This document shows positions 15,827-27,472 of a stretch of 64,000 nucleotides of DNA, piece after piece. The position numbers and the translations under genes are program-made. The stretch lies in the NCBI GenBank assembly GCA_001604565.1, contig LVBV01000029.1, positions 1-64,000 on the forward strand, written 5' to 3'. Every line of letters begins with the position of its first letter. Within the stretch, counting starts at the first letter, position 1. This DNA is from Puniceicoccales bacterium Verruco_01. Its GTDB lineage: Bacteria; Verrucomicrobiota; Verrucomicrobiia; Opitutales; Oceanipulchritudinaceae. The notes beneath the pieces were generated by a model. That model was given only the letters and a program-made list of their open reading frames with translations. It did not search any database and was not told where the DNA came from.

Positions 15827-16237
15827 ATGAATACGGGCGACCTTTACCTCTGCCTCGCCGAGAGCGACCGGCTGCGGATCGTGAACCTCCTTGCCGAGGG
15901 TCCCCTCTGCGGCTGCCACATCCAGAACATCCTCTCCCTGGGACAGGTAAAGATCTCCAAGCAGCTCGCCTACCTGAAGAAGCTCGGCGCCGTGAACTGC
16001 GACCGCGAGGCGAACTGGGTGGTGTACCGCCTTTCCGAGCCGGTGGACCCCCTTCTGGCGGAAAACCTCCGCCTGTTGCGGCTGCGGAGCCCCGGGCTTG
16101 CGGAGGACCTCAAGAACCGAGCCGGATTCCTCGCAGGCATCGCCCACGAGGAAAAACCCGCGCCCGAACCCGTTCAAAAGCAGTGCTGCATCGCAATGCG
16201 GTTCTGCCACGAAAAAAACAACAAGGACACAAAATGA
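15827..16237 (+). CDS. ArsR-family metalloregulator with CxC and CC-x5-C cysteine sites
   Basis: A 136-residue winged-helix repressor (DRLRIVNLLAEGPLCGCHIQ, then VKISKQLAYLKKLGAVN, then WVVYRL). Two thiol sites are visible. Cys28 and Cys30 lie in the helix corresponding to the arsenite site of E. coli ArsR. At the C-terminus Cys120-Cys121 and Cys127 form a CC-x5-C pattern like the separate arsenite site described in Acidithiobacillus ArsR. The frame is open further upstream, but the ATG at 15827 follows the promoter and operator, so longer versions would start inside or before the operator. The stop codon overlaps the next ATG (ATGA, 16234-16237). As(III) or Sb(III) sensing is likely but not certain, and soft metals are an alternative. 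Confidence 0.85.
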   Translation: MNTGDLYLCLAESDRLRIVNLLAEGPLCGCHIQNILSLGQVKISKQLAYLKKLGAVNCDREANWVVYRLSEPVDPLLAENLRLLRLRSPGLAEDLKNRAGFLAGIAHEEKPAPEPVQKQCCIAMRFCHEKNNKDTK

Positions 16238-16365
16238 GCGACAACGACAAATGCTGCTCCGGCAGCGAGAACGAAAAGAAGGAGGGCTGTTGCACCCAGG
16301 GCGCCGAAAAGAAGGCCCCCGAGACCGCCAAGCCCGCCGAAAAGAAGTGCTGCTGCTGCGGATAA
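16234..16365 (+). CDS. Cys-rich 43-residue peptide, metallothionein-like, coupled to arsR
   Basis: The ATG overlaps the arsR stop codon, so translation is probably coupled. The product has eight cysteines in 43 residues: Cys7-Cys8, Cys19-Cys20 and a final run Cys39 to Cys42 before the last Gly. They are separated by highly charged Lys/Glu/Ala/Pro stretches (SENEKKEG, AEKKAPETAKPAEKK). There is no signal peptide or aromatic residue and only a spacer-like backbone, which suggests an unstructured thiol-rich metal or metalloid binder. No known metallothionein family has this exact pattern to my knowledge. No arsenite pump, reductase or methyltransferase gene is adjacent, so this peptide is the only candidate effector of the local ArsR unit. 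Confidence 0.75.
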   Translation: MSDNDKCCSGSENEKKEGCCTQGAEKKAPETAKPAEKKCCCCG

Positions 16366-16374
16366 TAGCAGGAA

Positions 16375-16408
16375 CCCCTTCGCGTTGACTTTCATCATCG
16401 CAAAGGGG
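16375..16408 (+). other. Stem-loop after the Cys-rich peptide gene
   Basis: CCCCTTCGCG (16375-16384) can pair with CGCAAAGGGG (16399-16408) at nine of ten positions across a 14-base loop. No T-run follows, so it may protect the 3' end of the arsR message or act as a weak or Rho-assisted end rather than as a classic terminator. Confidence 0.45.
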
Positions 16409-16422
16409 CTGTAGCGCACGAG

Positions 16423-16513
16423 GCGCCGGAAGTGACCCATCGGCCCGCGAGTGCCGGATTTCTGCCTAGAATGCGAGAATTCGGACAAAGCGGAAGGAGA
16501 GTCACTCCGGCGC
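16423..16513. repeat. Imperfect inverted repeat related to the 15713 terminator hairpin
   Basis: GCGCCGGAAGTGAC (16423-16436) and GTCACTCCGGCGC (16501-16513) are inverted copies with one base missing. The first 13 bases of the left arm (GCGCCGGAAGTGA) are identical to 15715-15727, and CTCCGGCGCT recurs in both right arms. The loop here is 64 bases instead of about 20, and there is no T-run. It lies between the arsR unit and the 3' end of the convergent acyltransferase gene. Confidence 0.6.
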
Positions 16514-16561
16514 TTCATCATGCACGCGCCGAGTCTTCGCGCAAGGATTCCCGGGGACGGG

Positions 16562-17698
16562 TCAAAAGACCCGGCGAAGCCCCGGCAGGCGCCGCAGTCC
16601 AGAGCCGAGGGCGAAGGAGAGCACCGTGGCGACTCCGCCGACGACGATCCATTTGACGAGCGCGGGCGCCGCCCAGCCATGACAGGCGAGGGAAAGGCCA
16701 ACGAGCACCGGCGCGTGGATGAAATAGGCCGGAAAGGACGAGAGGGCCAGCTCCCGCCAGAAGGGGCTGGTGCGGTTCAAATACCGACGCGTGAGCCAGA
16801 GAAGGCCCAGGATGATGCCCCACGCCTCGAAAGGCTCCCACATCGCGTAGAAAAAGGCGTACTGGTTCACTCCGCCGACGATGAGATCCGGGCTGGAGCA
16901 ACTGCCAAAGGCAAGGAGGAAGAGCGGTGTCGCCACCAGCGTGACAACCATCCACGGCACGGCGTGACGAGCCTCCACCCGCTCCAGCCAGCGGTGACGA
17001 GCCGCGACAGTGCCGGTGTAAAACAGGAGGATGTAGGAGGCGAAGTAACCCAGCTGCAGGTCGATGATGTTCGTCCCCACCGGGAAGAGAAGGCGGAGCA
17101 AGAAGGCAAAAAGCCCCGTGCCGACCGCCGCCGCGAAGAGCGTGCCGTGCCCGGGCAAAGGCGCATCGTCCGGCGCGATCCGCGTGGGCCGGATAAAGCG
17201 GCAGGCAAGATAAACAAAGGTGAAGACAAGCAGCGCCAGTGCGAACCAGAGCGGACCGGTCCCGATGTGCGGCCCCGTGTAGAACCATTGGACGACGCCC
17301 CAGAACGGATACGTCCCCTTCATCTCCTCGCCCATGCCCGCAGTGAAAGGGTGCAGAAGAACGACAAAAAGCAGAAGCGGAATCCCCAACCGCACGAGAC
17401 GGTCGTTCGCAAAGCGTCCGAATCCCTTGCGCAAAAGCGAAAACGGCGTGAAGTACCCGGCCATGAGGAAGAACATCCCCATGAAATAGGACTGGTTCAC
17501 CGCGTTGAAGGCGACGTAGATGGCCTGCACCGGCAGGGAAAGATCCGTCGTTTTCACCTCGAAGGTGTACCAGCCGCCGATCGACCCGTACGTGATCGCG
17601 GAGTGCGCCATCACCACCATGACGGTGAGGAAGACGCGGATGTGGTCGAGATACGCGTTGCGGGAACCGGGTGTATTTTCGGAAGAATCGGACACCAT
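16562..17698 (-). CDS. Membrane acyltransferase, acyltransferase-3 (OafA/YrhL) family
   Basis: Integral membrane O-acyltransferase of about 378 residues with roughly ten hydrophobic segments. The N-terminus shows the family opening NAYLDHIRVFLTVMVVMAHS, with the histidine of the conserved R-x(n)-H arrangement, then FFLMAGYFT and FANDRLVRLGIPLLLFVVLL. Such enzymes usually add acetyl or similar groups to cell-surface glycans or lipids. The acceptor is unknown. The start at 17698 is preferred because it places the first membrane segment as in the family. An open extension of 29 codons up to 17785 carries no similarity. It is divergent from nifJ with about 170 bases between the starts. Confidence 0.85.
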   Translation of the reverse strand: MVSDSSENTPGSRNAYLDHIRVFLTVMVVMAHSAITYGSIGGWYTFEVKTTDLSLPVQAIYVAFNAVNQSYFMGMFFLMAGYFTPFSLLRKGFGRFANDRLVRLGIPLLLFVVLLHPFTAGMGEEMKGTYPFWGVVQWFYTGPHIGTGPLWFALALLVFTFVYLACRFIRPTRIAPDDAPLPGHGTLFAAAVGTGLFAFLLRLLFPVGTNIIDLQLGYFASYILLFYTGTVAARHRWLERVEARHAVPWMVVTLVATPLFLLAFGSCSSPDLIVGGVNQYAFFYAMWEPFEAWGIILGLLWLTRRYLNRTSPFWRELALSSFPAYFIHAPVLVGLSLACHGWAAPALVKWIVVGGVATVLSFALGSGLRRLPGLRRVF

Positions 17699-17872
17699 CC
17701 AAGACAATCCGAAGTGATCGCCGCAGTCAAAGAAGTCCTCGTTAGTGGCGAAAAGCCCGCTTCGAGCGGAAACGGTCCGCCGCAAAAGGATTTTTCCAAG
17801 GCCCGGCCCTCATTTTCAGCCAGAAAGGGCTTTATCCGGAAGCTAATGAAGGTTAGAAGAATCACTTTTTCC

Positions 17873-21430
<3,558 letters not shown>

Positions 21431-21439
21431 GCTCTTGCG

Positions 21440-22660
21440 ATGCAGAAGATTCCGAAGAACTTTAATCCGGTCCCCTATGCCTACCATCAGGAGATCGTGC
21501 TTAAGATCGACACGCTGACGAACCTCGGCTGCGGGCTCGGGCGCGCCGACGGATGGGTCGTCATGGTGCCGCTGGCCCTGCCGGGGGAGCTCGTGAAGGT
21601 CCGTGTGTGGCGGAACAAGGCGAACTATTCCGATGCCGACCTCGTGGAGGTTCTGGAGAAATCGCCCGACCGGATCGAGCCGCGCTGCCCGCTCTTTTCC
21701 AAGTGCGGGGGCTGCCAGTACCAGCACATGACCTATTCCGCCCAGCTCTACTGGAAGCGGAGGCAGGTGGAGGAACTCGTGCGCCGCCTCGCCAAGCTCG
21801 ACGCCCCGGTGGAGGCGACGCATCCCTCTCCACTCCAGTACGGCTACCGCAGCAAGATCACCCCGCACTACGATCCCCCGCGCGGCCCGTGGGAGCTGCC
21901 GATCGGCTTCCTCGGCGCGGATACGCGCGCCACGGTGGACGTGCCGCAGTGCCCCATCGCGAGTGATGCGATCAACGCCGCCCTGCCCGCCGAGCGCGAG
22001 AAGGTCCGCGTGAGGGCCCGCGCCGGAACGATCCGCAAGGGCGGGACGCTCCTTTTGCGCGATGTCGGCGGCACCGTGGAAACGGCGATGAACGCGGACG
22101 CCACGACGCACATCGGTCCCCTCGCCTTCCGCTTCCCCGCGGGAGAGTTTTTCCAGAACAACGAGCACATCCTGCCGGACCTTCTCGACTACGTGATGGG
22201 CGAGGCCGCGGCCCCGGGCATCGAATTCCTCGTGGACGCCTACTGCGGCGCGGGCACTTTTTCCCTCTGGGGCGCCAAAAGATTCACAAAGGTGGCGGGA
22301 ATCGAAATCAGCGAGCGGGCGACTGCCCTTGCCTCCCAGAACGCAGAGGCCAACGGCATTGCCAACTGCACCTTCACCGCCGGGAGCGCCGAGGCGATCT
22401 TCGCGAAGGTGGACTTTCCCAAAGAGAAATGCGCCGTCATCATCGACCCCCCGCGCGCGGGCTGCGATGGCGTGTTTCTGAGCCAGCTGGCCGCCTTCGC
22501 CCCCGCAAGGGTGGTGTACGTCTCCTGTGCGCCGGACACCCAGGCACGCGACCTGCGGATTCTGACGGATGCGGGCTTCCGCGTGGAAAAGGTCGCTCCC
22601 TTCGACCTCTTCCCGCAGACGCGCCATATCGAAAGTGTCGCGACGATCGTCCGTTCCTGA
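21440..22660 (+). CDS. RNA (uracil-C5-)-methyltransferase, TrmA/RlmD family
   Basis: SAM-dependent methyltransferase of 406 residues that makes m5U in rRNA or tRNA. It has an N-terminal TRAM-like segment (LTNLGCGLGRADGWVVMVPL). The four cysteines expected to hold a 4Fe-4S cluster are Cys83, Cys89, Cys92 and Cys171. The SAM-binding motif is VDAYCGAGTFSL and the PPRAG block is DPPRAGCDGVF. The catalytic cysteine lies in VVYVSCAPDTQ, and the C-terminal base is in HIESVATI. Fe-S coordination supports an RlmD/RlmCD-like rRNA role over TrmA, but the exact target base is not decided by sequence. It starts nine bases after nifJ, so co-transcription with it is likely. Confidence 0.9.
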   Translation: MQKIPKNFNPVPYAYHQEIVLKIDTLTNLGCGLGRADGWVVMVPLALPGELVKVRVWRNKANYSDADLVEVLEKSPDRIEPRCPLFSKCGGCQYQHMTYSAQLYWKRRQVEELVRRLAKLDAPVEATHPSPLQYGYRSKITPHYDPPRGPWELPIGFLGADTRATVDVPQCPIASDAINAALPAEREKVRVRARAGTIRKGGTLLLRDVGGTVETAMNADATTHIGPLAFRFPAGEFFQNNEHILPDLLDYVMGEAAAPGIEFLVDAYCGAGTFSLWGAKRFTKVAGIEISERATALASQNAEANGIANCTFTAGSAEAIFAKVDFPKEKCAVIIDPPRAGCDGVFLSQLAAFAPARVVYVSCAPDTQARDLRILTDAGFRVEKVAPFDLFPQTRHIESVATIVRS

Positions 22661-22680
22661 CGAATTTCACCATTTCGCCC

Positions 22681-22708
22681 TTGACGCTCGGGAGAGGGCC
22701 GGTAGTGT
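22681..22708 (+). promoter_or_regulatory. Predicted promoter of tRNA-Asp
   Basis: TTGACG at 22681-22686 and TAGTGT at 22703-22708 are 16 bases apart. A start near 22715 would leave about ten bases of 5' leader before the mature tRNA. Confidence 0.45.
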
Positions 22709-22724
22709 TTTGAACTTTCTCCAA

Positions 22725-22801
22725 GGGGTGGTAGTTCAGTTGGTTAGAACGCCTGCCTGTCACGCAGGAGGTCGCGAGTTCGAGTCTCGTCCATCCCGCC
22801 A
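22725..22801 (+). tRNA. tRNA-Asp (anticodon GTC)
   Basis: A 77-base cloverleaf including an encoded CCA end. The acceptor stem is GGGGTGG with CCATCCC (one G-T pair), followed by discriminator G and CCA. The anticodon loop CTGTCAC lies in a CCTGC/GCAGG stem and gives GTC for Asp. The T arm is GCGAG-TTCGAGT-CTCGT. Confidence 0.97.
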
Positions 22802-22840
22802 TTTTGAATTGGCGGCGAGTGATACCCGGGAGAATGACAA

Positions 22841-22863
22841 AGCGCGGTGACGGCGCTCTTTTT
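22841..22863 (+). terminator. Weak intrinsic terminator after tRNA-Asp
   Basis: A 5-bp stem AGCGC (22841-22845) and GCGCT (22853-22857) with a 7-base loop is followed by CTTTTT at 22858-22863, about 40 bases after the tRNA. Confidence 0.55.
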
Positions 22864-22954
22864 CAGCTCCAGAACGGTGCGGGACGTTTCGTGTGTACGC
22901 AACAATACGCCGAATCGGTCGTGAAGGCGTCCCATGACGCGCCCTTACCTGATC

Positions 22955-25096
22955 CTACGCCTTCTCGCGAGGCTGGAAGCTGCGCAGGGCGTTTTCCTCG
23001 ATCGCCCGCGTCGGCAGGAAGAAGAAGAAGGTGGTGCCCACGTCCTCCTTGGTCTCGAAGGACAGGCGACCGCCCAGTTGCAGGGCTAGCTTGTTGGCGA
23101 TCGTCAGGCCCAGGCCCAGCCCGCCGTGCTTGCGGGTGTTGCTGGAATCGCCCTGATGGAAGGGGTTAAAAAGATTGCGGGCCACTTCCGGCGAAATGCC
23201 CGGGCCGGTGTCGGTCACGGTGAAGCGCACGCCGCTCACACCCTCCTTGTCACGGGCCACCCAGCTCACGGTGAGCTTCACGCGGCCCTTGTCCGTGAAC
23301 TTGACGGCGTTGTCCAAGATGCTGGAAAGGATGCGCGAGAGCATGTCGTTGTCGCTCTCGATGTAGTCGGGCAGGCGCTGGTCCACGTCGAGCTCGAACT
23401 CAAGGTGCCCCTTGGGCTTCTGCTGGCAGGCGAGGCGGTAGCGCTCGGCGAACTGATAGACAAGGGCCTGGAGCGAAACCGGCTCGGTCTCGTGCTTGCC
23501 CTCCCCCGCCTCAAGGCGCGCAAGGTCAAGGATGTCGGTGAGCAGGCGAAGCAGGTTCTGGCCGCTTTCCACAATGCGGTCCAGATACGACATCTGTTCC
23601 TCGTTGAGCGGAGTCTCGCGCAGAACGCTCGCAAAGCCGAGGACGCCGTTGAGCGGCGTGCGCGTCTCGTGGCTCATGACGGCGAGGAACTGCGTCTTGA
23701 TGCGGTCGGCGCGCTCGGCCTCCTGCTTGGCGCGCAGCAGCGTCTCCTCCACCTGCCTCTTCTCGGTCACGTCGAGGGCCAGAACCACCACGTAGTCGAG
23801 CGAGCCGTCCGCCTTCTTGAGCGGCTCGCACATCGTTAGGAAAATGTTGTCGCCCACCTTCTGCTCCATGCTGGAACGCTTGCCGCGCAGGGCGTCCTCG
23901 AACTGCTGGAGGCGCTCCTGACCACGCAGGATGTTGGCGATGGAGCGGCCCACGTCGCGATCCTTCTGGATCCCGTAGGAATCCATGTCGCGGCCCTCGG
24001 CCAGCGTCAGGACGCCGTCGGGCGAAAGGACCATCACGCAGCCGTTCAGGTTGTGCAGGATGGTAGAAAGGAATTTTTCGCGGGCCACGAGCTTGTCGCC
24101 GTCGCCGCTGCGGGAAAGCGAATTGCTGCTCTTGGAATTCTTCACCTCGTAGGCCACGGCCACGGAGTCGGCCAGCATGCCATAGGCATTCTCCATTTTC
24201 CGCGCCTTTTCAAGGAGGGACATGTCGCCGATACGGCGCGCCTTGACGAGGCGTCGCACGGGCCTTCCAAAGAAGAGCCAGCCGCAGAGAAGAGCCGCCG
24301 CAAGCAGCACCGCCGCCACACCGACCGCCAACGCCGCCGCGTGGGAGAAAAAGCCGATCGCCCCGTCGAGAACCGGGATGTCGCGCCTGAGCGAAAGGTA
24401 GGCGAGATTCTCGCCCGAACGGCTCATGAAGACGTGCTCCGCGCGGAATTTCGCGTCCGTCCACTTGTACTGGCGTTCGGTGACATGCCGCTCGGGGGAG
24501 ATGAGGGAAACCTCCCCGGAAAGAAGATCGCCGTAGCGTGCGCAAAGGGCCTCGTCCCACAGGCGCATCGCCACAAGAAATCCCTTGGGGGCGGTGACGC
24601 GTGCCGAGTCGGAAGAAGGCTGGATCGGCGCATAAGCGCATTCCCAGAGTCTGCCGGAGGAATCCGTCAGGAAAAGATGGCCGAAGACCCCGCCGCGCAC
24701 CGCGTCCCGCAGCGTGTTGACCAGGCCCGCGTCCACGTTCTGGTCGTGGGCGGGATTGCCGTCGGCATTCATGCCGCACACCGCGCGCAGGTCGTTGTCG
24801 AAGAGCCAGACACTCGTCACGTCGAAAAGGGGCATCGCGCTCACCAGATGCTCGGGCCGCCACGACATGCTAGAGAGGGAGTTAACCACGGAGTCACCCA
24901 GAGAATACTCGTTGGCGAAAGTGACGAGCCGCTCGCCCGAGGTCGTCACCAGCTTTTCCATCTGGACGCCGCACCTCGCGGACGAATCCGCGTAGGCCCG
25001 GGACACTTCTTCAAGCGCCTGCCTCTGGTAAACGATCGAGCCTCCGACTATCGCGAGGAAGAGGAGGACGACAGCGATGGAGAAATTGCGGTACAC
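22955..25096 (-). CDS. Membrane sensor histidine kinase with PAS domain
   Basis: Residue numbers here start at the GTG at 25096 (713 residues). The protein has a membrane segment (about 4-23), a periplasmic sensor domain of about 220 residues (25-246), a second membrane segment (247-277) and a PAS domain (about 345-445). These are followed by HisKA with the phospho-acceptor His476 (VMSHETRTPLNG) and a HATPase domain. The HATPase shows N box SILDNAVKFTD, G1 DTGPGIS and G2 GGLGLGL. The GTG start has GGAG eight bases upstream and places the first membrane helix at the N-terminus; an open extension reaches 25216 but adds an unlikely second hydrophobic patch. No response-regulator gene or receiver domain is nearby, so the output partner is unknown. 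Confidence 0.9.
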   Translation of the reverse strand: MYRNFSIAVVLLFLAIVGGSIVYQRQALEEVSRAYADSSARCGVQMEKLVTTSGERLVTFANEYSLGDSVVNSLSSMSWRPEHLVSAMPLFDVTSVWLFDNDLRAVCGMNADGNPAHDQNVDAGLVNTLRDAVRGGVFGHLFLTDSSGRLWECAYAPIQPSSDSARVTAPKGFLVAMRLWDEALCARYGDLLSGEVSLISPERHVTERQYKWTDAKFRAEHVFMSRSGENLAYLSLRRDIPVLDGAIGFFSHAAALAVGVAAVLLAAALLCGWLFFGRPVRRLVKARRIGDMSLLEKARKMENAYGMLADSVAVAYEVKNSKSSNSLSRSGDGDKLVAREKFLSTILHNLNGCVMVLSPDGVLTLAEGRDMDSYGIQKDRDVGRSIANILRGQERLQQFEDALRGKRSSMEQKVGDNIFLTMCEPLKKADGSLDYVVVLALDVTEKRQVEETLLRAKQEAERADRIKTQFLAVMSHETRTPLNGVLGFASVLRETPLNEEQMSYLDRIVESGQNLLRLLTDILDLARLEAGEGKHETEPVSLQALVYQFAERYRLACQQKPKGHLEFELDVDQRLPDYIESDNDMLSRILSSILDNAVKFTDKGRVKLTVSWVARDKEGVSGVRFTVTDTGPGISPEVARNLFNPFHQGDSSNTRKHGGLGLGLTIANKLALQLGGRLSFETKEDVGTTFFFFLPTRAIEENALRSFQPREKA

Positions 25097-25267
25097 GGGA
25101 ACGACTCCACTGTTGAAATAGCGGAGAGTTGATAATAAATAAAGAAAAAACCCTATCCGGCAAGAAAATCCCACCCATGACCGGTGCCAGATCATCACAC
25201 GGCCCAGAAAAGTCATGAGAATTCGAGCAGGAATCGTCCGGCTAGCCCCGAGTCTGCCGCGGGTACA

Positions 25268-25298
25268 ACAAAAAGTCCGGCACGTTGCCGCGCCGGAC
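25268..25298 (-). terminator. Intrinsic terminator of rpmB
   Basis: On the minus strand GTCCGGC (25298-25292) pairs with GCCGGAC (25281-25275) across a 10-base loop and is followed by TTTTTGTT. It lies 25 bases after the rpmB stop. Confidence 0.85.
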
Positions 25299-25322
25299 GA
25301 AAGGGACGATCCGAAAGCGTGA

Positions 25323-25553
25323 CTACGCCTTCTGCACTTTACCTGCCTTGAGGGCCTTGGCGCTCACCCAGATGCGCTTGACCTGACCATCCGCCGTGCG
25401 GACGCGGACGCGCTGGACGTTCGGGCGGAACGTGCGCTTGCTGATCTTGGTGATGGAAGTGCCGATGCCGCCGCTCTTCTTGGTGAGGCCCTTGCGGTGA
25501 ATGATGTTGCCCCTGATCGGGCGTTTGCCGGTGATTGCGCAAATACGTGCCAT
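25323..25553 (-). CDS. rpmB: 50S ribosomal protein L28
   Basis: Structural protein of the large ribosomal subunit, 76 residues, basic. The N-terminus MARICAITGKRPIRGNII and the block SKRTFRPNVQRVRVRT, then IWVSAKALKAG, are typical of L28. The ATG at 25553 is chosen because AAGGAGA lies eight bases before it; the open frame extends 19 codons further but without L28 similarity. Cys5 is present, but the remaining cysteines of zinc-binding L28 forms are missing. It has its own terminator and no L33 gene next to it. Confidence 0.96.
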   Translation of the reverse strand: MARICAITGKRPIRGNIIHRKGLTKKSGGIGTSITKISKRTFRPNVQRVRVRTADGQVKRIWVSAKALKAGKVQKA

Positions 25554-25644
25554 TGCCGTGTCTCCTTGAGGAAAAGTTGGGTAATTTAGAGAGTTTCCCC
25601 GTCGGTGCAAGCGTTAATTCCACGGGAAAGGTTTTTCGCGGACT

Positions 25645-26805
25645 CTACCCCGCGTTGGAGCGCCGCATGAGCAGGAGCCCGGCGACGAAGAAACCGATGT
25701 TGGGGAGCCACACGAGTAGCTGCGGATAGGCCTGCGGGGTTTTCTCCGCCCAGCCCGCGAGGAAGGTGAGGAAAAAGTAGAGCATCCCGAGGGCGAGCGC
25801 CACGGCCATGTTCGCATAGGTCTCCTTGCGGCCCACCTTGATGCCGAGGGGAATGCCGACGAAGGCCAGCGCCAGGCTGCTGAAGGCGAAGGCGAAGTTG
25901 CGGCTGATCGTGAAATCCGCGCGGGTTTTCTGCACACGGGCCTCTCGCCATTCTTCACTCCCGTAGTCGGCATCCCACAGCACCTCCTCGGCATCCCATC
26001 GCGTCTTCAAAAGCTCCCGGAGCGACATGTTGGAGAATTTCTTTTGCGTCTCGGCCTTCTGCGCACTCATCAGGCGGCCCATCGGCAGGGCGAAGGACGC
26101 ATGGGCGATGACCGCCACGGGCCGGGCGCGGGAAAGGTCATCGGCATTCTCGCCGGTGCGGGACTCCCCCGTCGCCTCGTACACGTCCAAGAGGAGAAGG
26201 TTGCGGTCCGCGTCATAGGTGATGGAGCCGCGCCGGGCCTGAAGGAATTTCTCGACGCTCCTGTCCTTGCCGAGAACCCAGATCCAGACGTTGGAAAGCT
26301 CTTGGTCCCTGCGCTCGCCCGCGTAGATCACATATCCGGGAAAGTCGCGCACAAACCTCCCCGGCACGATGAAGCGCAGCGGCGCCTCGTGCACGAGGTC
26401 CGCCAGCATTGCCCGGTACTGCGTGCGGGCAAGCGGGGCGTAGTAGTTGTTGATGAAGGCGCAGCCCCCCGCCGCGACGAGGGCCAGAACATAGATCGCC
26501 ACGCCCATCCGCCAGAGGGAGACGCCCGCCGAGCGCAGGGCCGTCACCTCGTTCTGCGCGCTCATCTTCCCAAGGACGACGAGGATGCCGATGAGGAGGC
26601 CCATCGGCGCCGCAAAGGAGAGCGTGAAGGGGACCAGAAGCGCCACCATCTCTCCCGCCATCGTCAGGGTGAGCTGGCCGGAGGCCACTCTCTCGATCAC
26701 GTCGCGCACAGCATTCGCCGCCACGAGGACGAAGATGAAGAGCGCCGCGCCCGCGGCTGCCGCCGAGCCGACCGAAAAAAAGATGTAGCGGTGGATGATT
26801 TTCAC
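25645..26805 (-). CDS. LptF/LptG-family (YjgP/YjgQ) permease
   Basis: Inner-membrane permease of 386 residues with the topology of LptF/LptG: three N-terminal membrane helices (about 10-32, 50-80, 100-120), a periplasmic domain, and three C-terminal helices (about 305-380). With the ATPase LptB these proteins pull lipopolysaccharide out of the inner membrane. The motif GLLIGILVVLGKMSAQNEVT and the C-terminal GIPLGIKVGRKETYANMAVA are family hallmarks. Only one permease gene is seen here; the partner must be elsewhere. Assignment to LptF rather than LptG is not possible from this sequence. Confidence 0.88.
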   Translation of the reverse strand: MKIIHRYIFFSVGSAAAAGAALFIFVLVAANAVRDVIERVASGQLTLTMAGEMVALLVPFTLSFAAPMGLLIGILVVLGKMSAQNEVTALRSAGVSLWRMGVAIYVLALVAAGGCAFINNYYAPLARTQYRAMLADLVHEAPLRFIVPGRFVRDFPGYVIYAGERRDQELSNVWIWVLGKDRSVEKFLQARRGSITYDADRNLLLLDVYEATGESRTGENADDLSRARPVAVIAHASFALPMGRLMSAQKAETQKKFSNMSLRELLKTRWDAEEVLWDADYGSEEWREARVQKTRADFTISRNFAFAFSSLALAFVGIPLGIKVGRKETYANMAVALALGMLYFFLTFLAGWAEKTPQAYPQLLVWLPNIGFFVAGLLLMRRSNAG

Positions 26806-26865
26806 AAAAGCGGGAAATGGGCGATGTTCAGGAGAGAATGAACACTGCCGCGCCCGCGGTAAACC

Positions 26866-27354
26866 TCATTCCTCGCCCTCGTAATAGTTCGCCTCCTGCT
26901 GGAAAAAGTGCGGGCCCGGTTTGACGCCGTACTTGCCGCTGCGCGGATAATGGGCAAGGTCCGCCATCGGGTTGTTCGCAATGACAAGGAGCACAAGGGA
27001 ACAATCCGGATCGCTCCGCAGGGCGTGCGCCACGCCGGGAGAACACATGAAACTGTCGCCCGGGCCGATCGGACGCTCACCGTCTTCAAGGATCAGCGCG
27101 CCGGTGCCGGAGCGGACAAAGTAGAATTCCCACTGCGCGGCATGGGAATGCAGGGGGAAGTTCTCCTTGCCCGGCAGGATCGTGCAGACCTCCACGGCGA
27201 AGGGATGCCCTCCGCCCTCCGGACCGGCGTCCTTGGGCGCGCCGAGGGCGACCGTCAGGTCCCGGCGCAGGATGTGGTAGCGGCCCTTGGGCGAGACTCG
27301 CTCCACGACAGGAATAGAACCTTCGTTCACGATCGGGAAATCCTCTCTTCTCAT
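26866..27354 (-). CDS. Cupin-fold protein
   Basis: A 162-residue single-domain cupin. Motif 1 is PLHSHAAQWEFYFVRSGTG, with His-x-His and the Glu ligand. Motif 2 is GPGDSFMCSPGVAHAL, with the last metal-binding His. A mononuclear metal site is therefore likely. The function could be sugar isomerase, dioxygenase or small-molecule binding and cannot be decided. GGAGG five bases upstream supports the ATG at 27354 over the GTG two codons earlier. It is transcribed away from pyrD and is followed by the LptF-like gene 60 bases downstream. Confidence 0.8.
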   Translation of the reverse strand: MRREDFPIVNEGSIPVVERVSPKGRYHILRRDLTVALGAPKDAGPEGGGHPFAVEVCTILPGKENFPLHSHAAQWEFYFVRSGTGALILEDGERPIGPGDSFMCSPGVAHALRSDPDCSLVLLVIANNPMADLAHYPRSGKYGVKPGPHFFQQEANYYEGEE

Positions 27355-27472
27355 GGACACCTCCGTTTCGTCTACAATAGTGAGAAACAGCTACCGGGCA
27401 AGCAAAGGTGTGGATGCGAGGCTTGCGTTTTGAGCGGCCCCGGACAGTTTGAAAGGTCGGGAATTTCATCCG

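Noticed and set aside
16451-17872. Long open frame joined in front of nifJ, giving a 1659-residue reading
   Set aside because: It lies antisense to the membrane acyltransferase gene, has no similarity, is Arg/Glu-rich as expected for an antisense frame in GC-rich DNA, and nifJ homologues start near 17873.
22840-22900. Attachment site next to tRNA-Asp
   Set aside because: No integrase gene and no repeat of the tRNA 3' end were seen nearby.
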